A stretch of DNA of 13,927 bases from Mobilitalea sp. (lineage in GTDB: Bacteria > Bacillota_A > Clostridia > Lachnospirales > Lachnospiraceae): NCBI GenBank assembly GCA_029974875.1, contig JARKQP010000054.1, forward strand, positions 1 through 13,927. Direction: 5' to 3'. Positions 1-6,850 of the stretch are shown here, piece by piece; position 1 is the stretch's first letter, and each line of letters opens with the position of its first letter. The position numbers and the translations under genes were made by a program. Below the pieces are notes generated by a model, which was given only the letters and a program-made list of their open reading frames with translations, was not told where the DNA came from and did not search any database.

Positions 1-67
1 CATCATTCAACCAGAATTTTTGCTCATAAGCACTGCTTGCACATAAAACCACCTTTTCCTGATACAT
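1..67 (-). CDS. Partial small conserved protein (DUF6145-like), N-terminus only
   Basis: A minus-strand reading frame starts at an ATG (67-65) preceded by GGAGG ten bases upstream and stays open to the window edge. It encodes 22 residues beginning MYQEKVVLCASSAYEQKF. From memory, this start resembles a short family of Lachnospiraceae proteins annotated DUF6145; no search could be run. It begins 23 bp after the stop of the 92-aa membrane protein, so the two are probably co-transcribed. The function is unknown and the C-terminus lies outside the window. Confidence 0.55.
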   Translation of the reverse strand, partial: MYQEKVVLCASSAYEQKFWLND

Positions 68-90
68 TGAACAAAACCCTCCACAAATCC

Positions 91-369
91 CTAGATATAC
101 TGGATAATAATAAATCCAAGTGCTATAATGACCGCACCAAACAAAAGATAACTCATGCCCGTTGTCCTTCTTACCGGGTTCCTCCACAGTGGAACACCAT
201 TAAGCATATTTATAAGGCCTCCGGCAAAGCAGGCAACTAAGACAGCCAATTTGCTGTCCGGTTTTAGGTAAAAGAAGAACAGGGCTACGACCAAAATCAT
301 TGCCAGCACTGTATTTATCTTAATATTCTTTTTTACAATCTCCTCTAACCATTTCTTCCGTTTATCCAT
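91..369 (-). CDS. Small two-TM membrane protein of unknown function
   Basis: This is a 92-aa protein with a charged, lysine-rich N-terminus (residues 1-17). A hydrophobic segment follows at about 18-35, then a moderately hydrophobic stretch at about 40-52, a short basic loop (WRNPVRRTTG) and a second clear membrane helix at about 71-91 that ends the protein. An integral inner-membrane protein with a basic cytoplasmic loop is likely. The start is supported by GGGG eight bases before the ATG. It lies 119 bp downstream of argF, separated by a possible terminator, and is followed closely by the partial gene at the window edge. I do not recognise a characterised family. No enzyme motif or signal peptidase site is visible. 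Confidence 0.7.
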   Translation of the reverse strand: MDKRKKWLEEIVKKNIKINTVLAMILVVALFFFYLKPDSKLAVLVACFAGGLINMLNGVPLWRNPVRRTTGMSYLLFGAVIIALGFIIIQYI

Positions 370-402
370 TATAATAACCCCATCAAATTACTTACAAGAC
401 TA

Positions 403-447
403 GGTAAAACTCCCGGAGGTCCCCTTGTGGCTGCTTTTCCGGGAATT
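403..447 (-). terminator. Possible intrinsic terminator after argF
   Basis: On the minus strand AATTCCCGGA (447-438) pairs with TCCGGGAGTT (417-408): ten pairs including one G-T wobble, with a 20-nt loop. The stem runs into TTTT (409-406, partly inside the stem). The long loop and short T-run make it weaker than the other two terminators in the window. It would separate argF from the small membrane protein gene. Confidence 0.4.
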
Positions 448-488
448 CTCCAGGCCGTTACGGAGGGTAATGTGCTCTGCTTCTTCTC

Positions 489-1424
489 TTATTTCCCTAA
501 TGTTGCTACCATAACTGCCTTTATCGTATGCATACGGTTCTCTGCCTCATCAAATACAATATCCGCAAAATGCTCAAATACGTCTTCGGTGACCTCTTTG
601 CCCTTTACTGCCGGCAGACAGTGTAGGAAAACCGATGTCTCCTTCCCAGTACGGGCCATCAGGGCAGCATTCACCTGATAAGGCTTCAATATAGCAATAC
701 GCTCTGCTGCCTTATCCTCTTCTCCCATGGAGCACCACACATCCGTATAGACCGCGTCTGCATCCTTAACTGCATCTAAATCATCCGATATCCCAATCTG
801 GCTGCCTGATTCCTCCGCATAGCCCTTACACTGGGCCACTAATTCCTCTTCCGGCCACAGGGACTTCGGTGCAAGAATCGTAAAATTAATTCCCATCTTG
901 GCGGAACCGATCATCAGGCTGTTCGCCATGTTGTTACGGCCATCTCCGACATAGACAAGTTTTAGTCCCTTAAGCTTACCAAACTGCTCTTTTAATGTCA
1001 AGAAATCCGCAAGAATTTGCGTCGGATGATCCAGGTCCGTAAGGCCGTTCCACACCGGAACGCCGCTATATTTTGCCAGCTTTTCAACGGTATCCTGTGA
1101 AAAACCGCGGAACTCGATCCCGTCAAACATTCTTCCCAGCACCCTTGCCGTGTCTTCCACGCTTTCCTTATGTCCCAGCTGGATATCATTCTTGCCCAAA
1201 TATTCCGGATGTCCGCCTTCATCGACACACGCGACGGTAAATGCGCACCGGGTTCTTGTTGACGGCTTTTCAAAGATTAAGGCAATATTTTTACCCTTTA
1301 AGCTTTCACCGGTAATCCCCTGCTTTTTCTTCGCTTTTAAATCTGCTGACAGATCCAGTAAATAGGATATCTCTGCCTCCGTAAAATCCTTTAAGGTCAA
1401 AAAGCTGCGTCCCTTTAAATTCAT
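489..1424 (-). CDS. argF: Ornithine carbamoyltransferase
   Basis: The enzyme transfers the carbamoyl group of carbamoyl phosphate to ornithine, giving citrulline, a cytoplasmic step of arginine synthesis. Visible motifs are the carbamoyl-phosphate loop STRTR (residues 55-59), HPTQ (133-136), the ornithine-binding SMG loop after DVWC (228-234) and the catalytic HCLPA (268-272). The 311-aa length is near the family norm. The ATG at 1424 is preferred: GGAGG lies five bases before it, whereas the in-frame ATG at 1436 sits one base from another GGAGG, which is too close. The gene has its own promoter (1687-1715) and a 250-base leader carrying ArgR-like sites and one copy of the dispersed ~90-bp repeat. 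No other arg gene is in the window. A catabolic role (ArcB) is less likely given the apparent arginine operator. Confidence 0.95.
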   Translation of the reverse strand: MNLKGRSFLTLKDFTEAEISYLLDLSADLKAKKKQGITGESLKGKNIALIFEKPSTRTRCAFTVACVDEGGHPEYLGKNDIQLGHKESVEDTARVLGRMFDGIEFRGFSQDTVEKLAKYSGVPVWNGLTDLDHPTQILADFLTLKEQFGKLKGLKLVYVGDGRNNMANSLMIGSAKMGINFTILAPKSLWPEEELVAQCKGYAEESGSQIGISDDLDAVKDADAVYTDVWCSMGEEDKAAERIAILKPYQVNAALMARTGKETSVFLHCLPAVKGKEVTEDVFEHFADIVFDEAENRMHTIKAVMVATLGK

Positions 1425-1543
1425 AAAATCCTCCATTCCTCCGCTTTCTGCGGTGTTAAATTATAATAATGTACATTTGCATTGCTCCGGTTATGTCCAT
1501 CCTGTTGGTTCCATTCCTTTATTCCCAGCGTCTTTATGTCCAT
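1421..1543 (-). other. Possible 40-codon leader ORF overlapping argF start
   Basis: A short minus-strand ORF begins at the ATG inside the conserved GCATGGACATAA end of repeat copy A and ends in a TGA that overlaps the argF start (ATGA, 1424-1421). The peptide begins MDIKTLGIKEWNQQDGHNRS. The overlap would allow translational coupling to argF. The upstream ribosome binding signal is weak (GAGG one base from the ATG), there is no run of Arg codons typical of an attenuator peptide, and the ORF could be chance. Confidence 0.2.
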
Positions 1544-1620
1544 GCCTCATATAGCAAGCCCCATGAAATAATGGCATGAACCCGGTTCCTATCTTGTTGC
1601 TTGCTTAATTTCTTTCAACC
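1534..1620 (-). repeat. Dispersed ~90-bp element, copy A (argF leader)
   Basis: Read on the minus strand, this copy starts GGTTGAAAGAAATT, carries the core GGAACCGGGTTCATGCC, then TTTCATGG, and ends GGCATGGACATAA. Copies B (7710-7800) and C (9984-10080) share the same blocks in the same order and orientation. TTCATG (1580-1575) can pair with CATGGG (1565-1560). Alternatively GTTCATGCC (1581-1573) can pair with GGCATGGAC (1546-1538). It lies in the argF leader, about 60 bases or more after the predicted transcription start. Confidence 0.7.
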
Positions 1621-1650
1621 TTATGGTCAGGAATGTGAAAACACACATAA

Positions 1651-1690
1651 CGCATTTATAATTATGCTTTATATGTGTTTATTTATACAT
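1651..1690 (-). promoter_or_regulatory. Candidate ArgR/AhrC double operator
   Basis: Two 18-bp imperfect palindromes lie on the minus strand: ATGTATAAATAAACACAT (1690-1673) and AGCATAATTATAAATGCG (1668-1651). Their centres are 22 bp apart, about two helical turns. Arginine repressors of Firmicutes bind paired A/T-rich 18-bp boxes with about this spacing, and the sites overlap and directly follow the -10 region of the argF promoter. The half-sites are diverged, so this rests on position and architecture rather than a strong consensus match. Confidence 0.5.
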
Positions 1691-1715
1691 TATTCTAATT
1701 ATGAGGATTTGTCAA
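1687..1715 (-). promoter_or_regulatory. Sigma-A-type promoter for argF
   Basis: A perfect -35 TTGACA (1715-1710) is followed after 17 bp by TAATGT (1692-1687). An alternative -10, AATAAT, matches better but at 15-bp spacing. The -35 begins eight bases past the methyltransferase stop codon, so argF is transcribed independently. The -10 overlaps the first candidate ArgR box, which fits repression by arginine. Confidence 0.6.
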
Positions 1716-1722
1716 GTAATTT

Positions 1723-2523
1723 CTATTTTCTCCGCTGCCTTGCTGCTTCATACATTAGAATTGCGGCCGCAACAGCAGCATTTAATGACTCCACTTTACC
1801 GGCCATGGGAATTTTAATTAAGCAGTCCGCTTTCTCCGATGCTTCATCCGATAGCCCATTTGCTTCATTTCCGATTAAAAATGCACATGGCTTTACAAAG
1901 CTTCCCTCTGTATCGTAGAACTCTCCCGATAAGTGGGCCGCAAAGATAGTAATACCCTGCTTTTTTAGCTCATCAAGCGTCCCAAGGAAATCCTCTGACT
2001 GATAAAAGGGCATCCGGTAAATGGAGCCCATGGTAGAACGGATTACCTTTGGATTATATAAATCCACGGTTGAATTGCTGCAAATGATTCCGGTCGCTCC
2101 TGCTCCCTCGGCAGTCCGCAGCATGGTTCCCAGATTTCCCGGGTCACGGATGTCCTCTAATAACAAAAGGCAGGGATCCGGGGCTGTTATGATACTTTCC
2201 AGGTCATGCTCCGTTTTCTTTACGAGACCCAGGATACCCTGGGGTGTTTTTGTATCTGACACCTCTTTGAACACGGAATCGGATACGATCTCATAGTCAA
2301 AGGACCGGAAATAATCCGGCCTTTCAACTATCGTCTCCTGGTAAAAGGTCTCTGCAGCATATGCCTTTTTCATAAGTCCCAATTCCAAGGCCTCTTCAAA
2401 CATCTTCCAGCCTTCCACCACAAAGACTCCCTGCTCATCCCGTGCCTTGGCCTTTTTTTGCAGCAGGGTTAAATTTTTCATCTGGGTATTACTTAGGCTG
2501 CTAATAATATCTTTATTTTTCAT
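1723..2523 (-). CDS. SpoU/TrmH-family RNA 2'-O-methyltransferase
   Basis: This 266-aa SPOUT-superfamily enzyme is expected to transfer a methyl group from SAM to a ribose 2'-hydroxyl in rRNA or tRNA. The N-terminal ~105 residues resemble the substrate-binding domain (FVVEGWKMFEEAL at 34-46). The C-terminal domain has the three SpoU motifs: DIRDPGNLGTMLRTAEGAG (124-142, catalytic-type Arg137 and Asn130), IGNEANGLS (217-225) and IPMAGKVESLNAAVAAAI (238-255), which form the knotted SAM site. The size fits RlmB/YsgA-like proteins; the exact RNA target cannot be read from sequence. No Shine-Dalgarno is seen before the ATG at 2523. Instead a duplicated piece of the prfA end sits eight bases upstream, so expression may rely on coupling or a leaderless-like start. 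Confidence 0.9.
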   Translation of the reverse strand: MKNKDIISSLSNTQMKNLTLLQKKAKARDEQGVFVVEGWKMFEEALELGLMKKAYAAETFYQETIVERPDYFRSFDYEIVSDSVFKEVSDTKTPQGILGLVKKTEHDLESIITAPDPCLLLLEDIRDPGNLGTMLRTAEGAGATGIICSNSTVDLYNPKVIRSTMGSIYRMPFYQSEDFLGTLDELKKQGITIFAAHLSGEFYDTEGSFVKPCAFLIGNEANGLSDEASEKADCLIKIPMAGKVESLNAAVAAAILMYEAARQRRK

Positions 2524-2531
2524 AGGCTATT

Positions 2532-2626
2532 TTACTGTGCATTTAGGTTGCTAGTTTCGCTGCCTTGGTCGTAAGCCGGCCAGGCATTCACTGTGCATTC
2601 AGGTTTGCTAGTTTCGCTGCCTGGTC
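2532..2626 (-). repeat. Tandem duplication of the prfA 3' end
   Basis: The last 39 bases of prfA including its stop (2626-2588) recur at 2570-2532 with two substitutions and two compensating one-base indels. Both copies contain GGCAGCGAAACTAGC, followed by AACCT and ATGCACAG, and each ends in a stop (TGA, then TAA). A shared GCCTG a little upstream of each suggests the original unit was about 53-56 bp. The period is 56 bp. The second copy is outside the prfA frame and ends eight bases before the methyltransferase ATG. Confidence 0.9.
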
Positions 2627-3661
2627 GGCTGCAATCAGGCTGTCTAAGATTTCTTCCAGATCTCCGTTCATTACTTCTCCAAGCTGGTGGACGGTCAATT
2701 TGATCCTGTGGTCGGTCACGCGCCCCTGAGGGAAGTTGTAGGTCCTGATTTTTTCAGAACGGTCACCGGTTCCTACCTGGCTCTTTCTTGCCTCAGCTTC
2801 CGCACTCTGTGCCTTTTCCAGCTCCAATTCATAGAGCTTGGAACGCAGGACACGGATTGCCTTATCCTTGTTCTTTAGCTGGGATTTTTCATCCTGGCAG
2901 GAGATAACAATACCTGTCGGGATATGGGTAAGTCTTACGGCGGAGTCCGTTGTATTAACGCACTGTCCACCATTACCGGAGGAACGGAATACATCAAACT
3001 TACAGTCATTCATATCCAGCTCCACGTCAACCTCTTCTGCCTCAGGCATGATTGCAACCGTAGCAGTTGACGTATGGATCCTGCCGCCTGATTCTGTCAC
3101 AGGCACACGCTGTACCCGGTGAACCCCGCTCTCATACTTTAATCTTGAATAAGCACCTTTACCGATTACCATAAAGATTGCTTCCTTAAATCCGCCGATA
3201 CCGTTCTCATTTAAGTTCATCATGTCAATTTTCCAACGGTTACGTTCCGCATACATCACATACATACGGTACAATTCCGCTGCAAAAAGCGCCGCCTCGT
3301 CACCGCCGGCACCTCCGCGGATTTCGACGATAACATTCTTATCATCATTCGGATCCTTCGGAAGAAGCAGGATTTTTAGCTCCTCTTCAATTTTAACGAT
3401 ATTTTGCTTGCTGTCATTTAATTCTTCCTTGGCAAGCTCGCGCAGCTCCTCATCGCTTTCCTCATCCAGGATCGCCAGGCTCTCTTCAATATTGGCCTGG
3501 GCCGCTTTATACTCCTTATATTTCTCTACAATATCCGTCAGGTCCGCGTGCTCCTTACGAAGGCTCCGGTACCTGGCCTGGTCGTTCATGACATCCGGAT
3601 TCATTAACTCCTGCTCCAGCTCCTGATAACGGGCCAAAATATCCTCTAACTTATCAAACAT
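2588..3661 (-). CDS. prfA: Peptide chain release factor 1
   Basis: RF1 recognises UAA and UAG on the ribosome and triggers release of the finished protein. The 357-aa length is normal. A coiled-coil-rich N-terminal domain (about 1-105) is followed by the [10 protein letters not shown] stretch (114-123), the stop-codon recognition motif PVT (187-189, a P-x-T as expected for RF1 rather than SPF of RF2) and the peptidyl-transferase loop [15 protein letters not shown] (229-243) with GGQ at 231-233. The residue after GGQ is Cys rather than the His of E. coli. The GGQ glutamine is the substrate of PrmC, encoded next door upstream. GGAGG lies ten bases before the ATG. Its 3' end is duplicated downstream. 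Confidence 0.97.
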   Translation of the reverse strand: MFDKLEDILARYQELEQELMNPDVMNDQARYRSLRKEHADLTDIVEKYKEYKAAQANIEESLAILDEESDEELRELAKEELNDSKQNIVKIEEELKILLLPKDPNDDKNVIVEIRGGAGGDEAALFAAELYRMYVMYAERNRWKIDMMNLNENGIGGFKEAIFMVIGKGAYSRLKYESGVHRVQRVPVTESGGRIHTSTATVAIMPEAEEVDVELDMNDCKFDVFRSSGNGGQCVNTTDSAVRLTHIPTGIVISCQDEKSQLKNKDKAIRVLRSKLYELELEKAQSAEAEARKSQVGTGDRSEKIRTYNFPQGRVTDHRIKLTVHQLGEVMNGDLEEILDSLIAADQAAKLANLNAQ

Positions 3662-3739
3662 AACAATAATTCCTCCATTATAATCCTATATACAGCCACC
3701 ACCTACAAATTTGGGGCAGCTGCACCAATAATTTACAAG

Positions 3740-3829
3740 AAGAATGCTGCTCTTGCATTCTTTCGAATGGAATACATAGTATTCCATTTGTGAAACATAG
3801 AAGTTGTTAGGCACCGTCTCTTGGTGCCT
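3740..3829 (-). repeat. Three consecutive hairpins between prmC and prfA
   Basis: Three perfect inverted repeats follow the prmC stop on the minus strand. They are AGGCACC/GGTGCCT (3829-3823 with 3815-3809), AATGGAATAC/GTATTCCATT (3788-3779 with 3775-3766, 10-bp stem, 3-nt loop) and AAGAATGC/GCATTCTT (3762-3755 with 3747-3740, 7-nt loop). None has a following T-run, so they are not typical terminators. They occupy over half of the 167-bp gap and could act on mRNA stability or processing. A further GCAGCTGC palindrome lies at about 3717-3724. Confidence 0.75.
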
Positions 3830-4668
3830 TAGAACTTCTCTTCACACTTTGCACAGGCAATACGGTCCTGTCCGCTAAGATCCTTCTTTATTATAACCTC
3901 TGCATATCCTTCCTTCAAAAGTATATGCTCCACATCCCTTCCCTGGTCATATCCGATCTCAAGGAAAAGATATCCCTTCTTATTCAGATGTTCCTTCGCT
4001 CCAGCCGCAATACTGCGGTAGAATTTAAGTCCATCCTCACTCCCGTCAAGTGCTAAATATGGCTCATGGTCTTTTACCTCCGGCATTAATTCTCCAATGA
4101 CGCCTGTACGTATATACGGCGGATTGGAGACAATAATATCATAACTTTTTTCAACCTGCTGGAATAGGTCACCCAGACAAAATTCCACCGGTGCCTCCAG
4201 CTTTTTGGCATTCCTCTTTGCTATCTCCAGGGCCGGCTCCGAAATATCCACCCCGCAGGCAGACTTTAAGTTCCCAAGCTTTGCAAGGCTGATGATGATA
4301 CAGCCGGATCCCGTGCACAGATCGAGGACGGACTTTCCATCGCAGACCTTAAGAACCTCCTCCACCAGCAGCTCTGTATCCTGCCGCGGAATTAATACAT
4401 CCTTGCCCACATCAAATTCCAGTCCCATGAATTCCTGGGTTCCTGTCAAGTGCTGTAATGGGATATGCTTTGCCCTTTCTTCCACGCTGGAAATATACCG
4501 TCCGGCCTCCTTAAGCGGTGCCTCCTGATCCCCGCGCAGCAAATAATCTATCCTGTTTATTTTAAAAGCATGGGCTAACAGATACCAGGCGTCGATATCG
4601 GCATCTGCAATTTCCCGCTTTAGCAGCATTTCCTTTCCTGTCTGTAACAGTTCCTTATAAGTACTCAT
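3829..4668 (-). CDS. prmC: Release factor glutamine methyltransferase PrmC
   Basis: PrmC (HemK) methylates the side-chain amide of the GGQ glutamine in release factors using SAM, which raises termination efficiency. The 279-aa protein has the N-terminal helical release-factor-binding domain (about 1-85), then IPRQDTE (93-99), the SAM loop DLCTGSGC (116-123), VDIS (140-143) and the catalytic NPPYI (182-186). GAGGGG lies seven bases before the ATG at 4668. The gene starts 18 bp after the stop of the YqhQ-like gene and precedes prfA, its substrate gene, as in many Firmicutes. Co-transcription with the upstream gene is likely. Confidence 0.97.
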   Translation of the reverse strand: MSTYKELLQTGKEMLLKREIADADIDAWYLLAHAFKINRIDYLLRGDQEAPLKEAGRYISSVEERAKHIPLQHLTGTQEFMGLEFDVGKDVLIPRQDTELLVEEVLKVCDGKSVLDLCTGSGCIIISLAKLGNLKSACGVDISEPALEIAKRNAKKLEAPVEFCLGDLFQQVEKSYDIIVSNPPYIRTGVIGELMPEVKDHEPYLALDGSEDGLKFYRSIAAGAKEHLNKKGYLFLEIGYDQGRDVEHILLKEGYAEVIIKKDLSGQDRIACAKCEEKF

Positions 4669-4686
4669 AAATCTTCCCCTCAGGCG

Positions 4687-6231
4687 CTAATCATTATCCT
4701 GCTTTCCACCACTTTGTCCATCGAAGAATTTATCCAGGGCCCTGAGGATCTCATCGTCTTCCTCCTCCGTCTCATCTTTTATCACCGGCTTAAAGGCAAC
4801 GGGAGCCATACCATGATTACGCCTGCTCCTATCGGTATATCCGGACTCCATTGACGCAGACACCTCTTTTTCAGCCGCAATATCTGCCCTGCCCCGCTCC
4901 TTCAGATCCTTTGCTTTCTTCTCCTTTACAGAGGAACTCCTGGAGGATGTATCCTTATTAATAGTATCGGCAGCTTTATTCTCGCCGTTTTTATTATTAG
5001 CAATAGTTTTGCTATTAGCAACTTTATCATCCGCCGTTTTATTGTCAGCAGTTTTATTATTAGCAGCTTTACCATCCGCCGTTTTATTGTCAGCAGTCTT
5101 ATTATTAGCAGCTTTACCATTCGCCGTTTTATTGTTGGCCGTTTTATTATTAGCTATTTTATTATTAACAATTTTATCCTTACCATCCGATGCAGGATCT
5201 GCTAAAAAGGTCTTCCAATCAAATACTGCCCCAACTGATTGGATTGCAACTTCAATCATTTCATCATCCGGTTCCTTCGTTGTCAATCTCTGCATCCACA
5301 GACCCGGCTGGCTTAAGATATGTATCAGCCTGCTCTCGCTCTTTCCTGCAAAACGGATAAATTCATAGGAAATTCCTGCGACCAACGGAACCACCACCAC
5401 TCTGCTTACGATCCTCAGGACCACGTTCTCCACCGGCATCAGAAAAAAGAAAAACAAGCTGATAATAATCACCAATAGCATAAAGCCGGTTCCGCAGCAC
5501 TTATGCTGCTTAGATTGCCATTTGACGTTCTCAACCGTTAGTTCAAATCCGTTTTCAAGACAATTAATGGCCTTGTGTTCGGCACCGTGGTACATGAAGG
5601 TGCGTTTAAACTCCGGCATTTTTGCCGCAAGGATTACATAAATAATAAAAATGGCCAGACGAAGCACTCCCTCCAGGAAGTCCAACGTATATTTGCCCTG
5701 AATAAATCTGGAGAGCAGGTCCTTAATTAATACCGGAAGCACAATAAATAAAGCAGCTGACAGGACGATGGAGAATAATACGGCCATTGCTACCAGGATT
5801 GCATTTCCCTTATTCCCTTTTTTGCCCGGATTTTCTTCCTTAGCTGCCCTTGCCGCCTTCCTTGCCTCCTTATCCTTGGTAAGCTTATCTGCAACTTCAT
5901 CTATTTCAAAATCATCATCATATTCCTGAACCTTTTTTTCGGACTCCCCTTTTGCTTTCTTTTCTTTGGCGGCTGTTTCTTCCTCCTCTTCCAGGAAGCC
6001 TGCCGAAAAATTCAACAGCTTAACACCCATTACCACTGAATCAACAAAAGCCAGCATCCCACGAAAGATTGGCAATTTAAACAATTTCACCTTATCAGAA
6101 AAATCAGTATACGTACTTTTTTCCACTACAATTTCATTATTCGGTTTGCGGATTGCCACGGCGTATTCATCCTTATTCTTCATCATAACGCCTTCCATGA
6201 CAGCCATACCGCCAATACCTGATGGTTTCAT
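4687..6231 (-). CDS. DUF1385 (YqhQ-like) membrane protein with repeat tail
   Basis: From the preferred start this is a 514-aa protein that opens MKPSGIGGMAVMEGVMM, the usual N-terminus of the DUF1385/YqhQ family, whose role is unknown. Order: conserved N-domain (1-80), an acidic then basic charged linker (about 80-143), two TM helices (about 144-172 and 185-204), the conserved GAEHKAINCLENG block (216-228), two TM helices (about 248-267 and 271-289), a conserved QPGLWMQRLTT region (308-318), a family C-terminal part (to about 345), then an Asn/Lys/Ala/Thr repeat tail (353-421) and an acidic end. Family members are usually near 300 aa, so linker and tail are additions. An upstream in-frame ATG at 6303 lacks a ribosome binding site; GGGTG lies five bases before 6231. 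ATG 6255 is another option. Confidence 0.9.
   Translation of the reverse strand: MKPSGIGGMAVMEGVMMKNKDEYAVAIRKPNNEIVVEKSTYTDFSDKVKLFKLPIFRGMLAFVDSVVMGVKLLNFSAGFLEEEEETAAKEKKAKGESEKKVQEYDDDFEIDEVADKLTKDKEARKAARAAKEENPGKKGNKGNAILVAMAVLFSIVLSAALFIVLPVLIKDLLSRFIQGKYTLDFLEGVLRLAIFIIYVILAAKMPEFKRTFMYHGAEHKAINCLENGFELTVENVKWQSKQHKCCGTGFMLLVIIISLFFFFLMPVENVVLRIVSRVVVVPLVAGISYEFIRFAGKSESRLIHILSQPGLWMQRLTTKEPDDEMIEVAIQSVGAVFDWKTFLADPASDGKDKIVNNKIANNKTANNKTANGKAANNKTADNKTADGKAANNKTADNKTADDKVANSKTIANNKNGENKAADTINKDTSSRSSSVKEKKAKDLKERGRADIAAEKEVSASMESGYTDRSRRNHGMAPVAFKPVIKDETEEEDDEILRALDKFFDGQSGGKQDND
4969..5175 (-). repeat. 15-bp-period Asn/Lys-rich coding repeat in the YqhQ-like gene
   Basis: This part of the gene encodes serial five-residue units such as NKTAN, NKTAD and GKAAN. 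Near 5031-5125 a 45-bp higher-order unit (15 residues beginning ANNKTADNKTADGK) occurs twice almost unchanged. All periods are multiples of three, so changes in copy number would alter tail length without frameshift. The encoded segment is hydrophilic, positively charged and presumably disordered. Confidence 0.85.
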
Positions 6232-6403
6232 CTTTACACCCGGACCTTTCTTCATAATTCGGCCATTATTATGGCCTGGTACTTTGTTTCTATATTTAAG
6301 CATTTGTTGGCTGTTATTATCATTCGTTAAATATGCGATAAAAATCCTTTATCCATCAAGCTTGAATAAAAAGCTGTCCTTCAAGCCTTATTAGGCGTAT
6401 ATC

Positions 6404-6443
6404 AAAAAATAGGCTGAGGAAGTACACCTCAACCCAATTTTTT
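6404..6443 (-). terminator. Intrinsic terminator downstream of rpmE
   Basis: GGTTGAGG (6434-6427) pairs with CCTCAGCC (6419-6412) on the minus strand, with one G-T wobble and a 7-nt loop. TATTTTTT follows (6411-6404). An A-run lies on the opposite flank, so it could also terminate plus-strand transcripts. It ends the rpmE transcript about 140 bases after the stop codon and isolates the YqhQ-like operon. Confidence 0.85.
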
Positions 6444-6500
6444 ATGTTTCAATTTTCATGCTAAGAAAAGCGCGTGCCGAATTATTTATTCACAAAACAA

Positions 6501-6566
6501 TTCCATATTTGTTTACAGACACACCGGTGTTTGCTTACAGACACTAATGTGCTTGCCTACAAGCAC
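6501..6566 (-). repeat. Three tandem 22-bp hairpin repeats behind rpmE
   Basis: Read on the minus strand the units begin GTGCTTGTAGGC (from 6566), GTGTCTGTAAGC (from 6544) and GTGTCTGTAAAC (from 6522), each exactly 22 bp after the last. Unit 1 is a perfect hairpin, GTGCTTG-TAGG-CAAGCAC. Units 2 and 3 keep most of that stem with one C-A mismatch, unit 3 using two wobble pairs. They lie within the rpmE 3' untranslated region, before the terminator. The 344-bp gap between rpmE and the YqhQ-like gene start otherwise holds the terminator, short palindromes near 6358-6390 and no convincing ORF. Confidence 0.8.
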
Positions 6567-6575
6567 TTCTGCGAT

Positions 6576-6779
6576 TTATTTGTTTAAACCATATTTACGG
6601 TTGAACTTATCGATAGCGCCACGAGCAGCTGCAGCCTTCACCTGTCCTGTGTAGAATGAATGACACTTGGAACAGATTTCAGTGTGGATTTCGCTCTTGG
6701 TGGATCCTGTTACAAATTCGTTACCGCAGTTGCAAACAACCTTAGCCTGATGATATTTGGGATGGATTCCTTCTTTCAT
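6576..6779 (-). CDS. rpmE: Ribosomal protein bL31 (zinc-binding type)
   Basis: bL31 bridges the large and small ribosomal subunits. The 67-aa protein starts [19 protein letters not shown] and has the paired cysteine motifs CNC (16-18) and CSKC (36-39) that mark the zinc-binding C+ form, so it is expected to be the zinc-replete paralogue. It ends in a typical basic tail ([10 protein letters not shown]). GAGG lies seven bases before the ATG. The gene has its own extended -10 promoter, a leader with a conserved-looking stem and its own terminator, so it is a monocistronic unit between the transglutaminase and YqhQ-like genes. Confidence 0.97.
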   Translation of the reverse strand: MKEGIHPKYHQAKVVCNCGNEFVTGSTKSEIHTEICSKCHSFYTGQVKAAAARGAIDKFNRKYGLNK

Positions 6780-6786
6780 GATTTCA

Positions 6787-6844
6787 CCTCTTTACGATCA
6801 ATTCGTTATCTATTGGTCAGAAAATTTCCAATCTAATAAACAGC
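6787..6844 (-). promoter_or_regulatory. Structured rpmE 5' leader (possible L31 autoregulatory leader)
   Basis: The ~65-base untranslated leader can fold as TTAT-TAG-ATTGG (6839-6828) against CCAAT-AG-ATAA (6816-6806). This gives two short helices separated by a TAG/AG internal loop, with an 11-nt apical loop. The ribosome binding site follows 16 bases later. Ribosomal-protein leaders for L31 are described in Firmicutes; I cannot test whether this one matches the published model. Confidence 0.4.
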
Positions 6845-6850
6845 TTGTTA

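Noticed and set aside
1601..1918. Plus-strand ORF of 105 codons over the methyltransferase end and argF promoter
   Set aside because: It is antisense to a clear SpoU-family gene and crosses the argF promoter; low-complexity hydrophobic product with no ribosome binding site or family resemblance.
3661..3710. Promoter directly upstream of prfA based on TATAAT near 3680
   Set aside because: The TATAAT lies immediately before the GGAGG, which would leave almost no leader, and no -35 is found at acceptable spacing.
4926..5120. Minus-strand ORF with repeated LLIIKLL words in another frame of the YqhQ-like gene
   Set aside because: It arises because the repeat has a period that is a multiple of three, so all frames stay open; no ribosome binding site and fully inside the real gene.
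5009..5368. Plus-strand ORF rich in Leu/Ala/Val repeats
   Set aside because: It is the antisense of the Asn/Lys repeat tail; its hydrophobic repeats are a by-product of the 15-bp-period coding repeat.
6310..6360. Promoter for the YqhQ-like gene (TTGATG with an A/T-rich -10)
   Set aside because: A promoter must exist after the rpmE terminator, but no -10 at 16-18 bp matches well enough to place it.
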